A stretch of DNA of 64,000 nucleotides from Streptomyces meridianus (GTDB lineage Bacteria; Actinomycetota; Actinomycetes; Streptomycetales; Streptomycetaceae), in NCBI RefSeq assembly GCF_023703325.1, contig NZ_JAMQGM010000023.1, positions 62,001-126,000 on the forward strand, in the 5' to 3' direction. The position numbers and the translations under genes were made by a program. The notes below the pieces were generated by a model. It searched no databases. It had not been told where the DNA came from and worked only from the letters and a program-made list of their open reading frames with translations. Positions 24,826 to 32,953 of the stretch are shown piece by piece; position 1 is the first letter of the stretch; each line of letters opens with the position of its first letter.

Positions 24826-25995
24826 TCAGGACGTGGGCGAGGGCGTGCCGGAGGCTTCGGGTTCCGGTTCGTCCGGTGAAGTTCCGCTTCCGGAGCCTTC
24901 GTTGGCGTCCGTCCCGGAATCATCCGGTTCGCCGGGAGCATCGGGGCTGCCGCTCTCGTCCGGTGTCGTCTCGCCGGATCCGGTGCCGTCCTGGCCGCTG
25001 TCCTCGGAACCCTGCCCCTTGCCGGTGCCGTTGCCGTTGTTCCGGCCGTTGCCGGTGCCGTTGTCCTGGCCGTTGCCGGTGCTCCCCCGGTTGGTGCTCT
25101 CCGGCGCCGGCGTGCCGGGGCTCCCGGATCCGGATCGTTGCTCGTCGGAATCCTCACCGGGCTTCCCGGGCCCGTCCTTGTCGGGCTCGGTCCCACCGGT
25201 CTTCTTCTCGTCCGGCTCCTTGCCCTCGGCCTTCCCCTCGCCCGGCTTCCCCTTCCCCGTGCCGGGCAGCCGCTCGCAGTACTCGGACACGCTCTCGTCC
25301 TCGCCCGCCTCGTACGCAAGCCTCACGAGGGTGTCGACGTCGGGCACCTGGCCCGCCCGCAGGGCGTGCTCGTAGTCGCGGCACAGGGCCTCGATCTCCC
25401 GGGTGGCGACCGTCCGCGGGTCGCCCTCGGCGGGGGGCGGCGCGTTGCGTCCCGGTGCGCCGTGGGAGGAGCTCCCCGAGGGAACCGACGTGACGATCCC
25501 GGACGGGGTGACCGGCAGTTCCCCCGGCTCCACGGCACCGGGCCGGAGAGGCCCCGGCGGCATCGGCAGGGCCCCGGTCCCTGCGGCCACCGCGACCCCG
25601 CACAGGGCCACCGCGGCCACCACGGCGCCTACGGCCGCCCGTGCTGACCGGACGCCCGACGGGAAACTCCCCATCGTCCACGGTGCCTTCGCGACGCTCC
25701 GCCGCCGGCTCCAGTCGTCCTGCCGCCGAGCCACCCCGGCATGCTCCCCCGCTTCCCGCGCGGCACGGAAGGCCGCCAGCGCCTCCTCCTGCCGCGCCCG
25801 GGCCCCGGCGGTGTCCCCTGCGGGGGGACCGGCGGCAGCGGCGAGGAGCCGCGCAAGGGCGGCGACGTCGTCCGACTCGGCGGCACCGGCCGCCGACGGC
25901 CGCGGACGTCGGCCGCCGAGCAGTTCCTCCGCACGCCTGCGGTTCAGACTGCGGCCGGCCGGCCTCCGGCTCTCTGCTTCTCGGTTGTCGGTCAT
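24826..25995 (-). CDS. membrane-anchored anti-sigma factor (pair 2) with long low-complexity tail
   Basis: A 389-residue protein with the same layout as the product at 22663-23625. The cytosolic part contains RRRAEELLGGRR (like AEHLLRGE in pair 1), a membrane segment spans about 119-142, and the outside domain carries LCRDYEHALRAG (C205) and SEYCERLPG (C240). From about residue 245 the tail is almost entirely Gly, Asn, Asp, Glu, Lys, Pro, Ser and Thr, probably disordered in or across the wall. The start overlaps the sigma stop by 4 nt (ATGA). No catalytic motif is visible. Function as an anti-sigma factor is inferred from linkage and topology. Confidence 0.7.
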   Translation of the reverse strand: MTDNREAESRRPAGRSLNRRRAEELLGGRRPRPSAAGAAESDDVAALARLLAAAAGPPAGDTAGARARQEEALAAFRAAREAGEHAGVARRQDDWSRRRSVAKAPWTMGSFPSGVRSARAAVGAVVAAVALCGVAVAAGTGALPMPPGPLRPGAVEPGELPVTPSGIVTSVPSGSSSHGAPGRNAPPPAEGDPRTVATREIEALCRDYEHALRAGQVPDVDTLVRLAYEAGEDESVSEYCERLPGTGKGKPGEGKAEGKEPDEKKTGGTEPDKDGPGKPGEDSDEQRSGSGSPGTPAPESTNRGSTGNGQDNGTGNGRNNGNGTGKGQGSEDSGQDGTGSGETTPDESGSPDAPGEPDDSGTDANEGSGSGTSPDEPEPEASGTPSPTS

Positions 25996-26639
25996 CCCAA
26001 CTCTTCCAGCGTACGAGGGGCCGAAGACGTCACGGTTGGCCCGGCCGTGCCCGACGCCCCGTTGCGCGTGCGGAGTTGCCGGGCCAGCCGCTTCAGCCCG
26101 CGGTACGAAGCGGTGCGGACGGCGCCCGGCCGCTTGCCCAGGACCCGCGCGGCGTCCGGGCCGTCCAGCCCGACGACGACCCGCAGCAGGACCGCCTCCG
26201 CCTGGTCGCGGGGCAGCGCGGCGACCAACTCGAGAGCCTGTTCGGTCGACAGCGTCTCGAGCGCCTGGCTCTCGGTGTCGTGGGCGCTCGGCAGTTCCAG
26301 CAGGTCCTGCTCCAGCAAGGTGGTCCGGGGGCGGCTGTTCTGCCGTCGGAGGTGGTCGAGGGCCCGGTGCCGGGCGATCGTCGCGGTCCAGCCGCGAAAG
26401 CCCTTGCCGTCGCCGTGGAACCGTCCGATGTCGCGGGCGATCTCCAGCCACGCTTCGGCCACGACGTCCTCGGCGTCGTCCCCCACGAGCCCGTGCACGT
26501 ACCCCAGCAGCCTGGGGTGCAGGGCGCGGTAGAGAATGGCGAACGCCGTTTCGTCACCGTTCTGTGCCCGCTCGACGGCCGCACCTATCCCGCCGTCGTT
26601 TCCGTCCGGCGCACGTCGGCGGTCCCCCTGCATGCCCAC
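25992..26639 (-). CDS. ECF-type RNA polymerase sigma factor (pair 2)
   Basis: About 215 residues. Region 2 (DETAFAILYRALHPRLLGYVHGLVGDDAEDVVAEAWLEIARDIG, then FRGWTATIARHRALDHLRRQ) and region 4 (LPRDQAEAVLLRVVVGLDGPDAARVLGKRPGAVRTASYRGLKRL) match those of the sigma factor at 23625-24350 along the whole length, so the pairs are paralogues. The GTG at 26639 has AGAGG 5 nt upstream; ATG at 26633 is also possible. The protein should direct polymerase to a regulon controlled by the membrane partner encoded next. Confidence 0.9.
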   Translation of the reverse strand: MGMQGDRRRAPDGNDGGIGAAVERAQNGDETAFAILYRALHPRLLGYVHGLVGDDAEDVVAEAWLEIARDIGRFHGDGKGFRGWTATIARHRALDHLRRQNSRPRTTLLEQDLLELPSAHDTESQALETLSTEQALELVAALPRDQAEAVLLRVVVGLDGPDAARVLGKRPGAVRTASYRGLKRLARQLRTRNGASGTAGPTVTSSAPRTLEELG

Positions 26640-26803
26640 GCCGTCCTCTTCGTACCGGATACGGCACCGCTCATCGTGCCCATGTCCCCCCGGGCCCGAG
26701 ACCCCGCCCAGAATACGATTCCACTCCTTACCCGGTGTCAACCCCCGTTCGACATCTCGTGATCAACTCCCCACGAAGCGGTCACGTTTCGCGCGGGTCC
26801 GCT

Positions 26804-27238
26804 TCACGGGGTGTCGTGCGAACGGCGCTCCGGCGCCTGAACCAGCAGAAAGAACCCGTGTATTGATTCCTCGGGCCCGACCAGGAAGCGGTTCACCACC
26901 CGGCCCAGCGGGTTCCAGACCCGCCCGGTGGACATCCTGATGCCCACCGGCTGGCGGAACAACCGCCCCTCGTCGTCCCTGAGGTCCACCCACTCGGCAT
27001 GGGTGCGGCGCACGATCACCTCGCCCACATAGGCGCCGAGTCCGAAGAGCGTCTCGGCGACCTGGGTCTTCTCCGGCTGGTCGCGTCGCAGCCCGTCCAC
27101 GACGAAATCCACGATGTGCAGGCTGGCGACCGAGTAGTCGAGCGGCAACCGGTGCTGTTCGGTCAGTGTCCTGACCACACCCGCCGTATAGCTCCGCATC
27201 TGACCGGCCTTGGGCAGCCGCCTCGGTTGCTCATGCAT
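26804..27238 (-). CDS. conserved hypothetical protein
   Basis: A 144-residue soluble protein I cannot assign. Recognisable blocks are LPLDYSVASLHIVDFVVDGLRRDQ and LFGLGAYVGEVIVRRTHAEWVDL, followed by a loop with RLFRQPVGIRMSTGRVWNPLGRVVNRF. The pattern of an amphipathic N-terminal helix pair and a beta-rich C-terminus resembles actinobacterial small proteins of unknown function, and third-position GC supports coding. ATG at 27238 fits the start of similarity and has GGGGA upstream. It is divergent from the GNAT gene at 27479 across 240 nt and follows the ECF gene of pair 2. Confidence 0.65.
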   Translation of the reverse strand: MHEQPRRLPKAGQMRSYTAGVVRTLTEQHRLPLDYSVASLHIVDFVVDGLRRDQPEKTQVAETLFGLGAYVGEVIVRRTHAEWVDLRDDEGRLFRQPVGIRMSTGRVWNPLGRVVNRFLVGPEESIHGFFLLVQAPERRSHDTP

Positions 27239-27478
27239 TCCCCGTGCAAACCTCCGGCTCGCAGGACCCGGGGGCAGCAGAGCGCCCGCTCCCCCGAGGG
27301 GAGCGGTCCCCTCCCCCGCCACACAGAGCGCAGCAACCTCACCAAGTGTCACCCGCATCCGCGGATCAACGGACGCCGGCGGGCGGGTCGTCCCGGATCC
27401 CGGTCCGGCACCCGGAAGGCGCGGCCCCGCAGGCCGACCCGTTGCGGCCCCTCGACGGGCGGAGGGAGACTTGCGACC

Positions 27479-27994
27479 GTGCTGATCAGACGCGAAACAC
27501 CGGCCGACATCCCGTCCGTGCACGCCGTGATCGCGGCGGCCTTCGCCGCGCCGGACGTCCCGGAACCGGACGAGGCCGCACTCGTCGGCCGGCTGCGCGG
27601 CTCCGGCGCCTGGCTGCCCGAGCTGTCCCTGGTGGCCGTCGGCGAACGGGGACAGCTCGTCGGGCATGTGCTGTGCACCCGCGGGCACGTCGACGACGTC
27701 CCGGCCCTCGGCCTCGCGCCGCTCGCGGTGTCCCCGGGCCACCAGGGCCGGGGGACGGGCGGCGCACTCGTCCACGCGGTGCTGGGCGCGGCCGACGCGC
27801 TCGGCGAGCCGCTCGTCGCCGTGCTCGGCAGCCCCGCCTACTACGGGCGCTTCGACTTCCGGCCGAGCGCAGAGGCGGGCGTCGCGCCGCCGGATCCCCG
27901 CTGGGCTGCGCACTTCCAGGTCCGCACCCTGACCGGCCACGCGCCGGCGATCCGCGGCACGTTCCGTTACGCGCCGCCGTTCGACGGCCTCTGA
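27479..27994 (+). CDS. GNAT family N-acetyltransferase
   Basis: A 171-residue acetyltransferase of the YhbS-like group. The N-terminal IRRETPADIPSVHAVIAAAF is followed by the acetyl-CoA motif PLAVSPGHQGRGTGGALVHAVL near residues 80-100 and by the characteristic GSPAYYGRFDF. The acceptor is unknown, a small molecule or protein amine. GTG at 27479 is preceded by GGAGGGAG about 10 nt upstream. Single-gene unit, divergent from the hypothetical gene at 26804-27238. Confidence 0.85.
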   Translation: MLIRRETPADIPSVHAVIAAAFAAPDVPEPDEAALVGRLRGSGAWLPELSLVAVGERGQLVGHVLCTRGHVDDVPALGLAPLAVSPGHQGRGTGGALVHAVLGAADALGEPLVAVLGSPAYYGRFDFRPSAEAGVAPPDPRWAAHFQVRTLTGHAPAIRGTFRYAPPFDGL

Positions 27995-28061
27995 GCACCG
28001 GCCCCCGCCGGGGGTGCCGGTGCCGGGCTCCGCGGGACGACCGCGGGTCGGTACAGGCCGC

Positions 28062-28562
28062 TCAGCGCAGGTCGCTCGGTGCGGACTGCCAGCCGAAGGC
28101 GTCCTCCAGCGAGTCGGCGGCGCCCAGCGTCAGCGACGCCTTCCCGTACCCGTCGCTGCCTGCGGCCGAGTCGAGCGACGCATCGCGCTGCCGTTGGAAG
28201 CCGTGCCAGCCGGCGGTCTCGCCCTCCACGAGCAGTTCGTCGGCCACGCAGTCCATGACGACGCCGCCGACGGCCCCGGCCAGCCGGTGCACGACGGTCA
28301 GCACGTCGTCGCCGGTGCCGTGCACCTGGAGCATGATCGCCTCCACCGGGTCCGAGTCACTGACGTTGATCTCCAGCGACCAGGTCGGGCCCTCCAGCAC
28401 GCCCCAGGCGGGGTCGGAGAGGTCGGCGTCCGGCATCGTCCCGGCCAACGCGGCCAGCACCTGGGCGCGCCGGCCGAGGGACGGCCCTTCGCCGTCCTCC
28501 GGCAACTCGTCGAACACTGCGTTCTCGTCGGGTACGGGCATCAGGAGCAGGTCCCAGCTCAA
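28062..28562 (-). CDS. hypothetical protein
   Basis: About 166 residues, acidic and soluble, with no motif that I recognise. Visible features are SWDLLLMPVPDENAVFDELPED, WGVLEGPTWSLEINVSDSDPVEAIMLQVHG and a tryptophan-rich AGWHGFQRQR. Similar proteins occur as conserved hypotheticals in Streptomyces. The start is set at TTG 28562 because GGAG lies 6 nt upstream; a TTG four codons earlier is in frame. Codon usage supports a real gene. It follows the GNAT-AAA gene on the same strand by about 130 nt. Confidence 0.65.
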   Translation of the reverse strand: MSWDLLLMPVPDENAVFDELPEDGEGPSLGRRAQVLAALAGTMPDADLSDPAWGVLEGPTWSLEINVSDSDPVEAIMLQVHGTGDDVLTVVHRLAGAVGGVVMDCVADELLVEGETAGWHGFQRQRDASLDSAAGSDGYGKASLTLGAADSLEDAFGWQSAPSDLR

Positions 28563-28696
28563 CGTGCTCTCCAAGGGCGTGAGTCCGGCAGGGCGGTGCA
28601 GACGCTATCGCCTGCCTGCCGTTCTGCGTCCCGCCCCGGAGGACCCGCTCTCCCCGCACCGGCTTTCCGGGGCCGTCGGGAGACCCGGCGAGGCGG

Positions 28697-29965
28697 TCAG
28701 GTCCGGGCGAACCGCGTCGTCTGCTCGGCGAACTCCTGCGCCATCAGCGCGCTGACGGTGGGCCGGGTGTGGCGGATCGTCCGCAGGTAGTCCCCCGTCG
28801 CGGGGTGGGCCCGCCGGCCGGTGTCGACGGTGCGCTCGAACATGGCCTGGGCAACGGTGCGCGCGGCCTGCCCGATGTCCGCCGGAGTGAATCCGTCGCT
28901 GGCGGCGGCGAGCACTTCGGCGTCGGCCTCTGCCCCCGCCCGGTCCAGGAAGCTCCTCCACAGGGCGGCCCTCGCGGCCTGGTCGGGAGGACCGATGGGA
29001 AGCACGTAGTCGAAGCGGCCGTGCCGCAGGAACGCCGGATCGAGCGCGCTCACGTCGTTGGTGGCGCACACCAGCAGCCGGTCGTCGCGCTCGCGGAACC
29101 GGACGATCGCCTTCAGCAGTTCGTTGACGACACCGAGGGACAAGGGGTCGCCCTTCCGGCGCTCGCCGGCGACCTCCTCGACCTCGTCGATGAACACCAG
29201 CACGTGGTCGAGCCGGGAGATCTCCTCGAACCGGCGGCTCAGCCCCGTCGCCAAGCCGTCCCCGACGGCGAGACGAGCCGGGAACAATTCGACCAGCGGC
29301 CAGCCGAGCCGGCCGGCAGCGGCCCGCGCGAACGTGGACTTGCCGGTGCCCGGAGGTCCGAACAGCACCACGGCGCGCGGCAGTTCGACACCGTGCTGCT
29401 CGGCGAGCTCCGGATGGGCCAGCGGCAGGACGAGGCGCCGCTCGATGAGCGCCTTCTCCGCCGCCATCCCGGAGACCCGGTTCCAGAGCCCCTCGTGGGG
29501 CCGTTCGGCTCCGAGATCCGAGAGCAGGTCCGCTTCGTGCGGCGTCACCGGCTCCGTCTTCTCGAAGAACACCAGTCCGCTGCGGGTGCCGAACCCCGAG
29601 TTCCGCAGCGCCTTGACGCCGGTCTCGCCCTCCGGGAGGACAGTCGCCAGCGTCCGCACGCCGGCCGCGGCCAGCCGCTGCTCCAGTGCGCTCAGCAAGG
29701 CGCTGCCCAGGCCCATGTTCCGCCACGACGGCAGCAGACCGATGCGCAGGATCCACGCCCGGTCGGCGTCGATCCGGCTCACCGACGCGCCCACCACGAC
29801 GTCGTCGACCAGGGCGACGACTGCCGGGTGCTCCGCCTGGAGCGCGGCCACGACGTCGGAGAGGCGGAAGATCGGCGGCTCGTCGGTGGTCCGGCTCTCC
29901 GTGTCCAACCGGACGACGGCCTCCAGATCGTCCAGCGTGAAATCCCTGATGTGCCACTCGGGCAT
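28697..29965 (-). CDS. GNAT acetyltransferase fused to AAA+ ATPase
   Basis: A 422-residue two-domain protein. Residues 1-138 form a GNAT domain (WHIRDFTLDDLEAVVRLD; acetyl-CoA loop RNMGLGSALL at 82-91). Residues 165-410 form an AAA+ module of the FtsH/katanin-like type with Walker A GPPGTGKS at 203-210, Walker B LVFIDEVEE at 256-264, sensor CATND and arginine-finger region FLRHGRFDY. It may couple acetylation to substrate remodelling. ATG at 29965 has GGAGG 9 nt upstream. The GNAT part keeps the CoA loop, so it may be active. No obvious partner gene is adjacent, and the substrate is unknown. Confidence 0.85.
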   Translation of the reverse strand: MPEWHIRDFTLDDLEAVVRLDTESRTTDEPPIFRLSDVVAALQAEHPAVVALVDDVVVGASVSRIDADRAWILRIGLLPSWRNMGLGSALLSALEQRLAAAGVRTLATVLPEGETGVKALRNSGFGTRSGLVFFEKTEPVTPHEADLLSDLGAERPHEGLWNRVSGMAAEKALIERRLVLPLAHPELAEQHGVELPRAVVLFGPPGTGKSTFARAAAGRLGWPLVELFPARLAVGDGLATGLSRRFEEISRLDHVLVFIDEVEEVAGERRKGDPLSLGVVNELLKAIVRFRERDDRLLVCATNDVSALDPAFLRHGRFDYVLPIGPPDQAARAALWRSFLDRAGAEADAEVLAAASDGFTPADIGQAARTVAQAMFERTVDTGRRAHPATGDYLRTIRHTRPTVSALMAQEFAEQTTRFART

Positions 29966-30177
29966 GACCGACGGCCTCCCGCACACTCGCTTCCTCCCCA
30001 TCATCAGGGCAGCGCCCGTACGGCACGACTCGGAATGACATGGGGCTGATGTCCCTGATGAAAGTGCTATGAAGGGTCATGCAGCCGGTGGAGTGACGTT
30101 TCAGGACACCCCCGCGCTGGGTAGAACAGGACGCTCGCCTGCGCGAGCGGCGCCAATACCGCAGATCTGGGGGGACC

Positions 30178-32868
30178 TTGAGTCCACGATCCACACACGC
30201 CTACAGACCGCTCAGCCTGAAACGCCGGACCTGGCTGACACTCGGGGCGGTCGTCCTCGGCGGCGCCGGGGCCGTCACGGTCGCCGTCGCCGCCCAGCCG
30301 GACGGCCGGGGGACCGAAGCCCGTCCGGCGAAGGTGCGCAGCCTTCCGCTAGAGGGCACCGGCAGCACGAAGCGGCAGCTGCCGCGCACCGAGACCGAGC
30401 TCTTCAGCATGCTGGGCGTGTCCTGGCAGGGCGCCACGAAGCGCCTGCACGGCACCGCCGAGATACGCACGCACAACACCGAGACCGGCGAATGGACCGG
30501 TTGGCGCGAACTCGACCTCGACCAGCACCTGCCCGACCGGGTTTCCAAGAACATGCGCGGCGTGTCCGACCCGCTGTGGGTCGGCCCCTCCGACGCCGTC
30601 CAGGCCCGCGTCGCCGCTGCCGACGGCAGCACGTCCGGCCTGCCCAAGGGGCTGCGCCTGGACCTCGTCGACCCCGGGGTGACCGCGCGGGAGGCCCGTA
30701 CCGCCTCCCGGAACCACCTCGCCACCGGGGCCCTCCCCGGCGGCTCCTTCGAGGCAGCGCCGGTGGCGGCCACCTCCGAGACGCCCACGGCGACACCGGG
30801 CGACACCACGACGCCGGCGCCCACCGCTTCCGCCGCGCCGACGGACACCGCCACGGCCACGCCGTCGGAAACCGTCACGAGCTCGCCGTCCGAGACGGCC
30901 TCCCCGACCCCGACCGTGCCTCCGGCCCCGCCGTCGACGGTGACCCGGCCGCCGATCGTCAGCCGCGCGCAGTGGGGCGCCGACGAGTCGAGGGTCGACG
31001 ACCCGCCGGAGTACATCGAGGCCGTCAAGGCGGTGTTCGTCCACCACACGGTCGGCACCAACAACTACAGCTGCGCCGACTCCCCCGCCCTGGCCCGCGG
31101 CATCTTCGAGTACCACGTCGAGACGAACGGCTGGAACGACCTCGGCTACAACTTCCTCGTCGACAAGTGCGGCACGGTCTTCGAGGGCCGCGCCGGCGGC
31201 GTCGACCTGCCGGTCAAGGGCGCGCACACCTACGGGTTCAACAGCGACTCCGCGGGCATCGCCGTCCTCGGCGACTTCCAGAGCGGCGCCGGGAAGCCCA
31301 CCCGGCAGGCGCTCGAAGCGGTCGCCCGCGTCGCCGCGTGGAAACTCGGCCAGTACGGCGGCGACCCGTCCGGCGAGGTGACGCTGACCGCGGCCGGCGA
31401 CACCGGCGTGTGGAACACCGGCGACCAGGCGACGCTGAAGACCGTCTCCGGCCACCGCGACGGGTTCGCCACCGAGTGCCCGGGCGACAACCTGTACGCG
31501 AAGCTGCCGGAGATCCGTCGCTTCGCCTCCAGCAAGGCCGTGAACGCCGCGGCCGCCACGGCCGACGTCGACCGGAACGGCATCGACGATCTCGTCGCGG
31601 GCACCCCGTCGGTCTCCAACGGCGCCGGGGCCCTCTCGGTCGTGCCCGGCGGAACGGACGGCCCCGTGGCCGCCGCGACGCGCGTGCTCACGCAGAACAG
31701 CCCGGGCGTTCCCGGCGGGTCCGAGTCCGGCGACGGCTTCGGCGCCGACACGGCCTGGGGCGACCTCGACAACGACGGTTACGCCGACCTCGTCGTCGGC
31801 GCCCCCGGCGAGAACCTCTCCACCTCCACCGACACCGGCATGGTCACGGTGCTGCGGGGGCCGGGGCTCGACACCGGGTCGTTCTACGAGATCCCGGGGC
31901 ACACCGGCGGCGAGAAGCTCGGATCGTCCGTCGCCACCGGCGACTTCAACAGCGACGGCCACGCCGACGTGTTCGCGGTCGCCCCCGGCAAGCCGGGGCG
32001 CTGGTGGTCGTTCGACGGCAAGTCCGCGGCGGCCACGTCGGGTTACCTCGGCTCGGGCGCGTACATCGGTGCGGTGTCCTCCGCCGACTCCGCCACCGGT
32101 GACTTCGACCGGGACGGCTACACCGACGTCGTCGTCAACTTCCGCGACCCCGACGGGACCGGCCGCGTGCTGGTCCTGAAGGGCTCGGCGACCGGGCTCA
32201 AGCGGGTCGGCATCCTGGGCGTCAAGGGCGGCCGTTCGGTGGCCGTCGGCGACATCGACGCCGACGGGTACGCGGACGCCGTGGTCGGCCAGCCGTACAC
32301 CGCCGAGTCCGACGCCCACAGCGGCGGCCAGGTGACGGCGTTGTACGGCTCGTCCGCGGGCCTCACCACCACCGGACGCACCACGATCCACCAGAGCACC
32401 TCCGGCGTCCCCGGTGCGGCCGAGGCCGGCGACGCGATGGGCATGTCCGTCTCCGTCGGCGACTTCGACCTCGACGGTTACGCCGACGTGCTGGCCGGCC
32501 TGCCCCGCGAGGACCTCACCCGCAGCGGAACGAGCCGGACGGACGCGGGCGCGGCACTGCTGATGCGCGGCACCGCGAGCGGCCTGACGGGCACCGGCGC
32601 CCAGGCGTTCAACCAGGACACCTCGGGCATCCCCGGCGCCTCCGAGTCCGGTGACCGGTTGGGTTCGGCAGTCGTCCTGCACGACCTGTCCGGCTGGAGC
32701 CGGGCCGACCTCGCCATCGGTGCCGACGGCGAGAACGCGGGCGACGGAACCGTCCTGCAACTGGACAGCGGCAGTTCGGGCGTCTCCGTCTCCGGCGCCG
32801 TGTACTACAACCCCGACGACGTCAGCACCCCCACGGGCGCTGCGCTGGGCGGGGTACTGCTGCCCTGA
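30178..32868 (+). CDS. secreted PGRP-type N-acetylmuramoyl-L-alanine amidase with FG-GAP repeats
   Basis: An 896-residue exported protein. A basic N-terminus (SLKRRTWL) and hydrophobic stretch to about residue 39 form the signal, possibly Tat-type. A Thr/Pro/Ser linker covers about 200-255. The amidase_2/PGRP domain follows (SRAQWGADESR; zinc ligands in VHHTVG and GHRDGFATECPGD). Residues 460-880 hold repeated FG-GAP/VCBS blades such as DLDNDGYADLVVGAPGE, each with Asp-rich calcium-loop sequences, expected to make a beta-propeller that may bind polymer or wall. It should cleave the peptide from glycan in peptidoglycan. TTG at 30178 has GGGGGGA upstream. Confidence 0.92.
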   Translation: MSPRSTHAYRPLSLKRRTWLTLGAVVLGGAGAVTVAVAAQPDGRGTEARPAKVRSLPLEGTGSTKRQLPRTETELFSMLGVSWQGATKRLHGTAEIRTHNTETGEWTGWRELDLDQHLPDRVSKNMRGVSDPLWVGPSDAVQARVAAADGSTSGLPKGLRLDLVDPGVTAREARTASRNHLATGALPGGSFEAAPVAATSETPTATPGDTTTPAPTASAAPTDTATATPSETVTSSPSETASPTPTVPPAPPSTVTRPPIVSRAQWGADESRVDDPPEYIEAVKAVFVHHTVGTNNYSCADSPALARGIFEYHVETNGWNDLGYNFLVDKCGTVFEGRAGGVDLPVKGAHTYGFNSDSAGIAVLGDFQSGAGKPTRQALEAVARVAAWKLGQYGGDPSGEVTLTAAGDTGVWNTGDQATLKTVSGHRDGFATECPGDNLYAKLPEIRRFASSKAVNAAAATADVDRNGIDDLVAGTPSVSNGAGALSVVPGGTDGPVAAATRVLTQNSPGVPGGSESGDGFGADTAWGDLDNDGYADLVVGAPGENLSTSTDTGMVTVLRGPGLDTGSFYEIPGHTGGEKLGSSVATGDFNSDGHADVFAVAPGKPGRWWSFDGKSAAATSGYLGSGAYIGAVSSADSATGDFDRDGYTDVVVNFRDPDGTGRVLVLKGSATGLKRVGILGVKGGRSVAVGDIDADGYADAVVGQPYTAESDAHSGGQVTALYGSSAGLTTTGRTTIHQSTSGVPGAAEAGDAMGMSVSVGDFDLDGYADVLAGLPREDLTRSGTSRTDAGAALLMRGTASGLTGTGAQAFNQDTSGIPGASESGDRLGSAVVLHDLSGWSRADLAIGADGENAGDGTVLQLDSGSSGVSVSGAVYYNPDDVSTPTGAALGGVLLP

Positions 32869-32887
32869 CCTGCCGCACCGACGGCGG

Positions 32888-32928
32888 CCGGACGGCCGGG
32901 ACCCGTTTCGTGGGTCCCGGCCGTCCGG
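32888..32928. terminator. bidirectional terminator between amidase and dehydrogenase genes
   Basis: A perfect 17-bp stem, CCGGACGGCCGGGACCC against GGGTCCCGGCCGTCCGG, with loop GTTTCGT, sits between two convergent genes, 19 nt after the amidase stop and 25 nt beyond the dehydrogenase stop. Confidence 0.88.
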
Positions 32929-32953
32929 GCTGCTCCCTGCGCCGGGGACCCCG

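Noticed and set aside
24826..25300. Short repeated units in the anti-sigma gene as a possible CRISPR or minisatellite
   Set aside because: The repeats are degenerate Gly/Asn/Thr/Asp codon runs of the protein tail, without regular spacers or identical repeats.
31720..32680. Repeats within the amidase gene as mobile or tandem DNA
   Set aside because: They correspond to FG-GAP/VCBS protein blades that have diverged at DNA level.
30349..32760. An 803-codon open frame antisense to the FG-GAP amidase
   Set aside because: Its repeats (valine, aspartate and glycine runs) are the complement of the FG-GAP repeats; no start signal or domain supports it.
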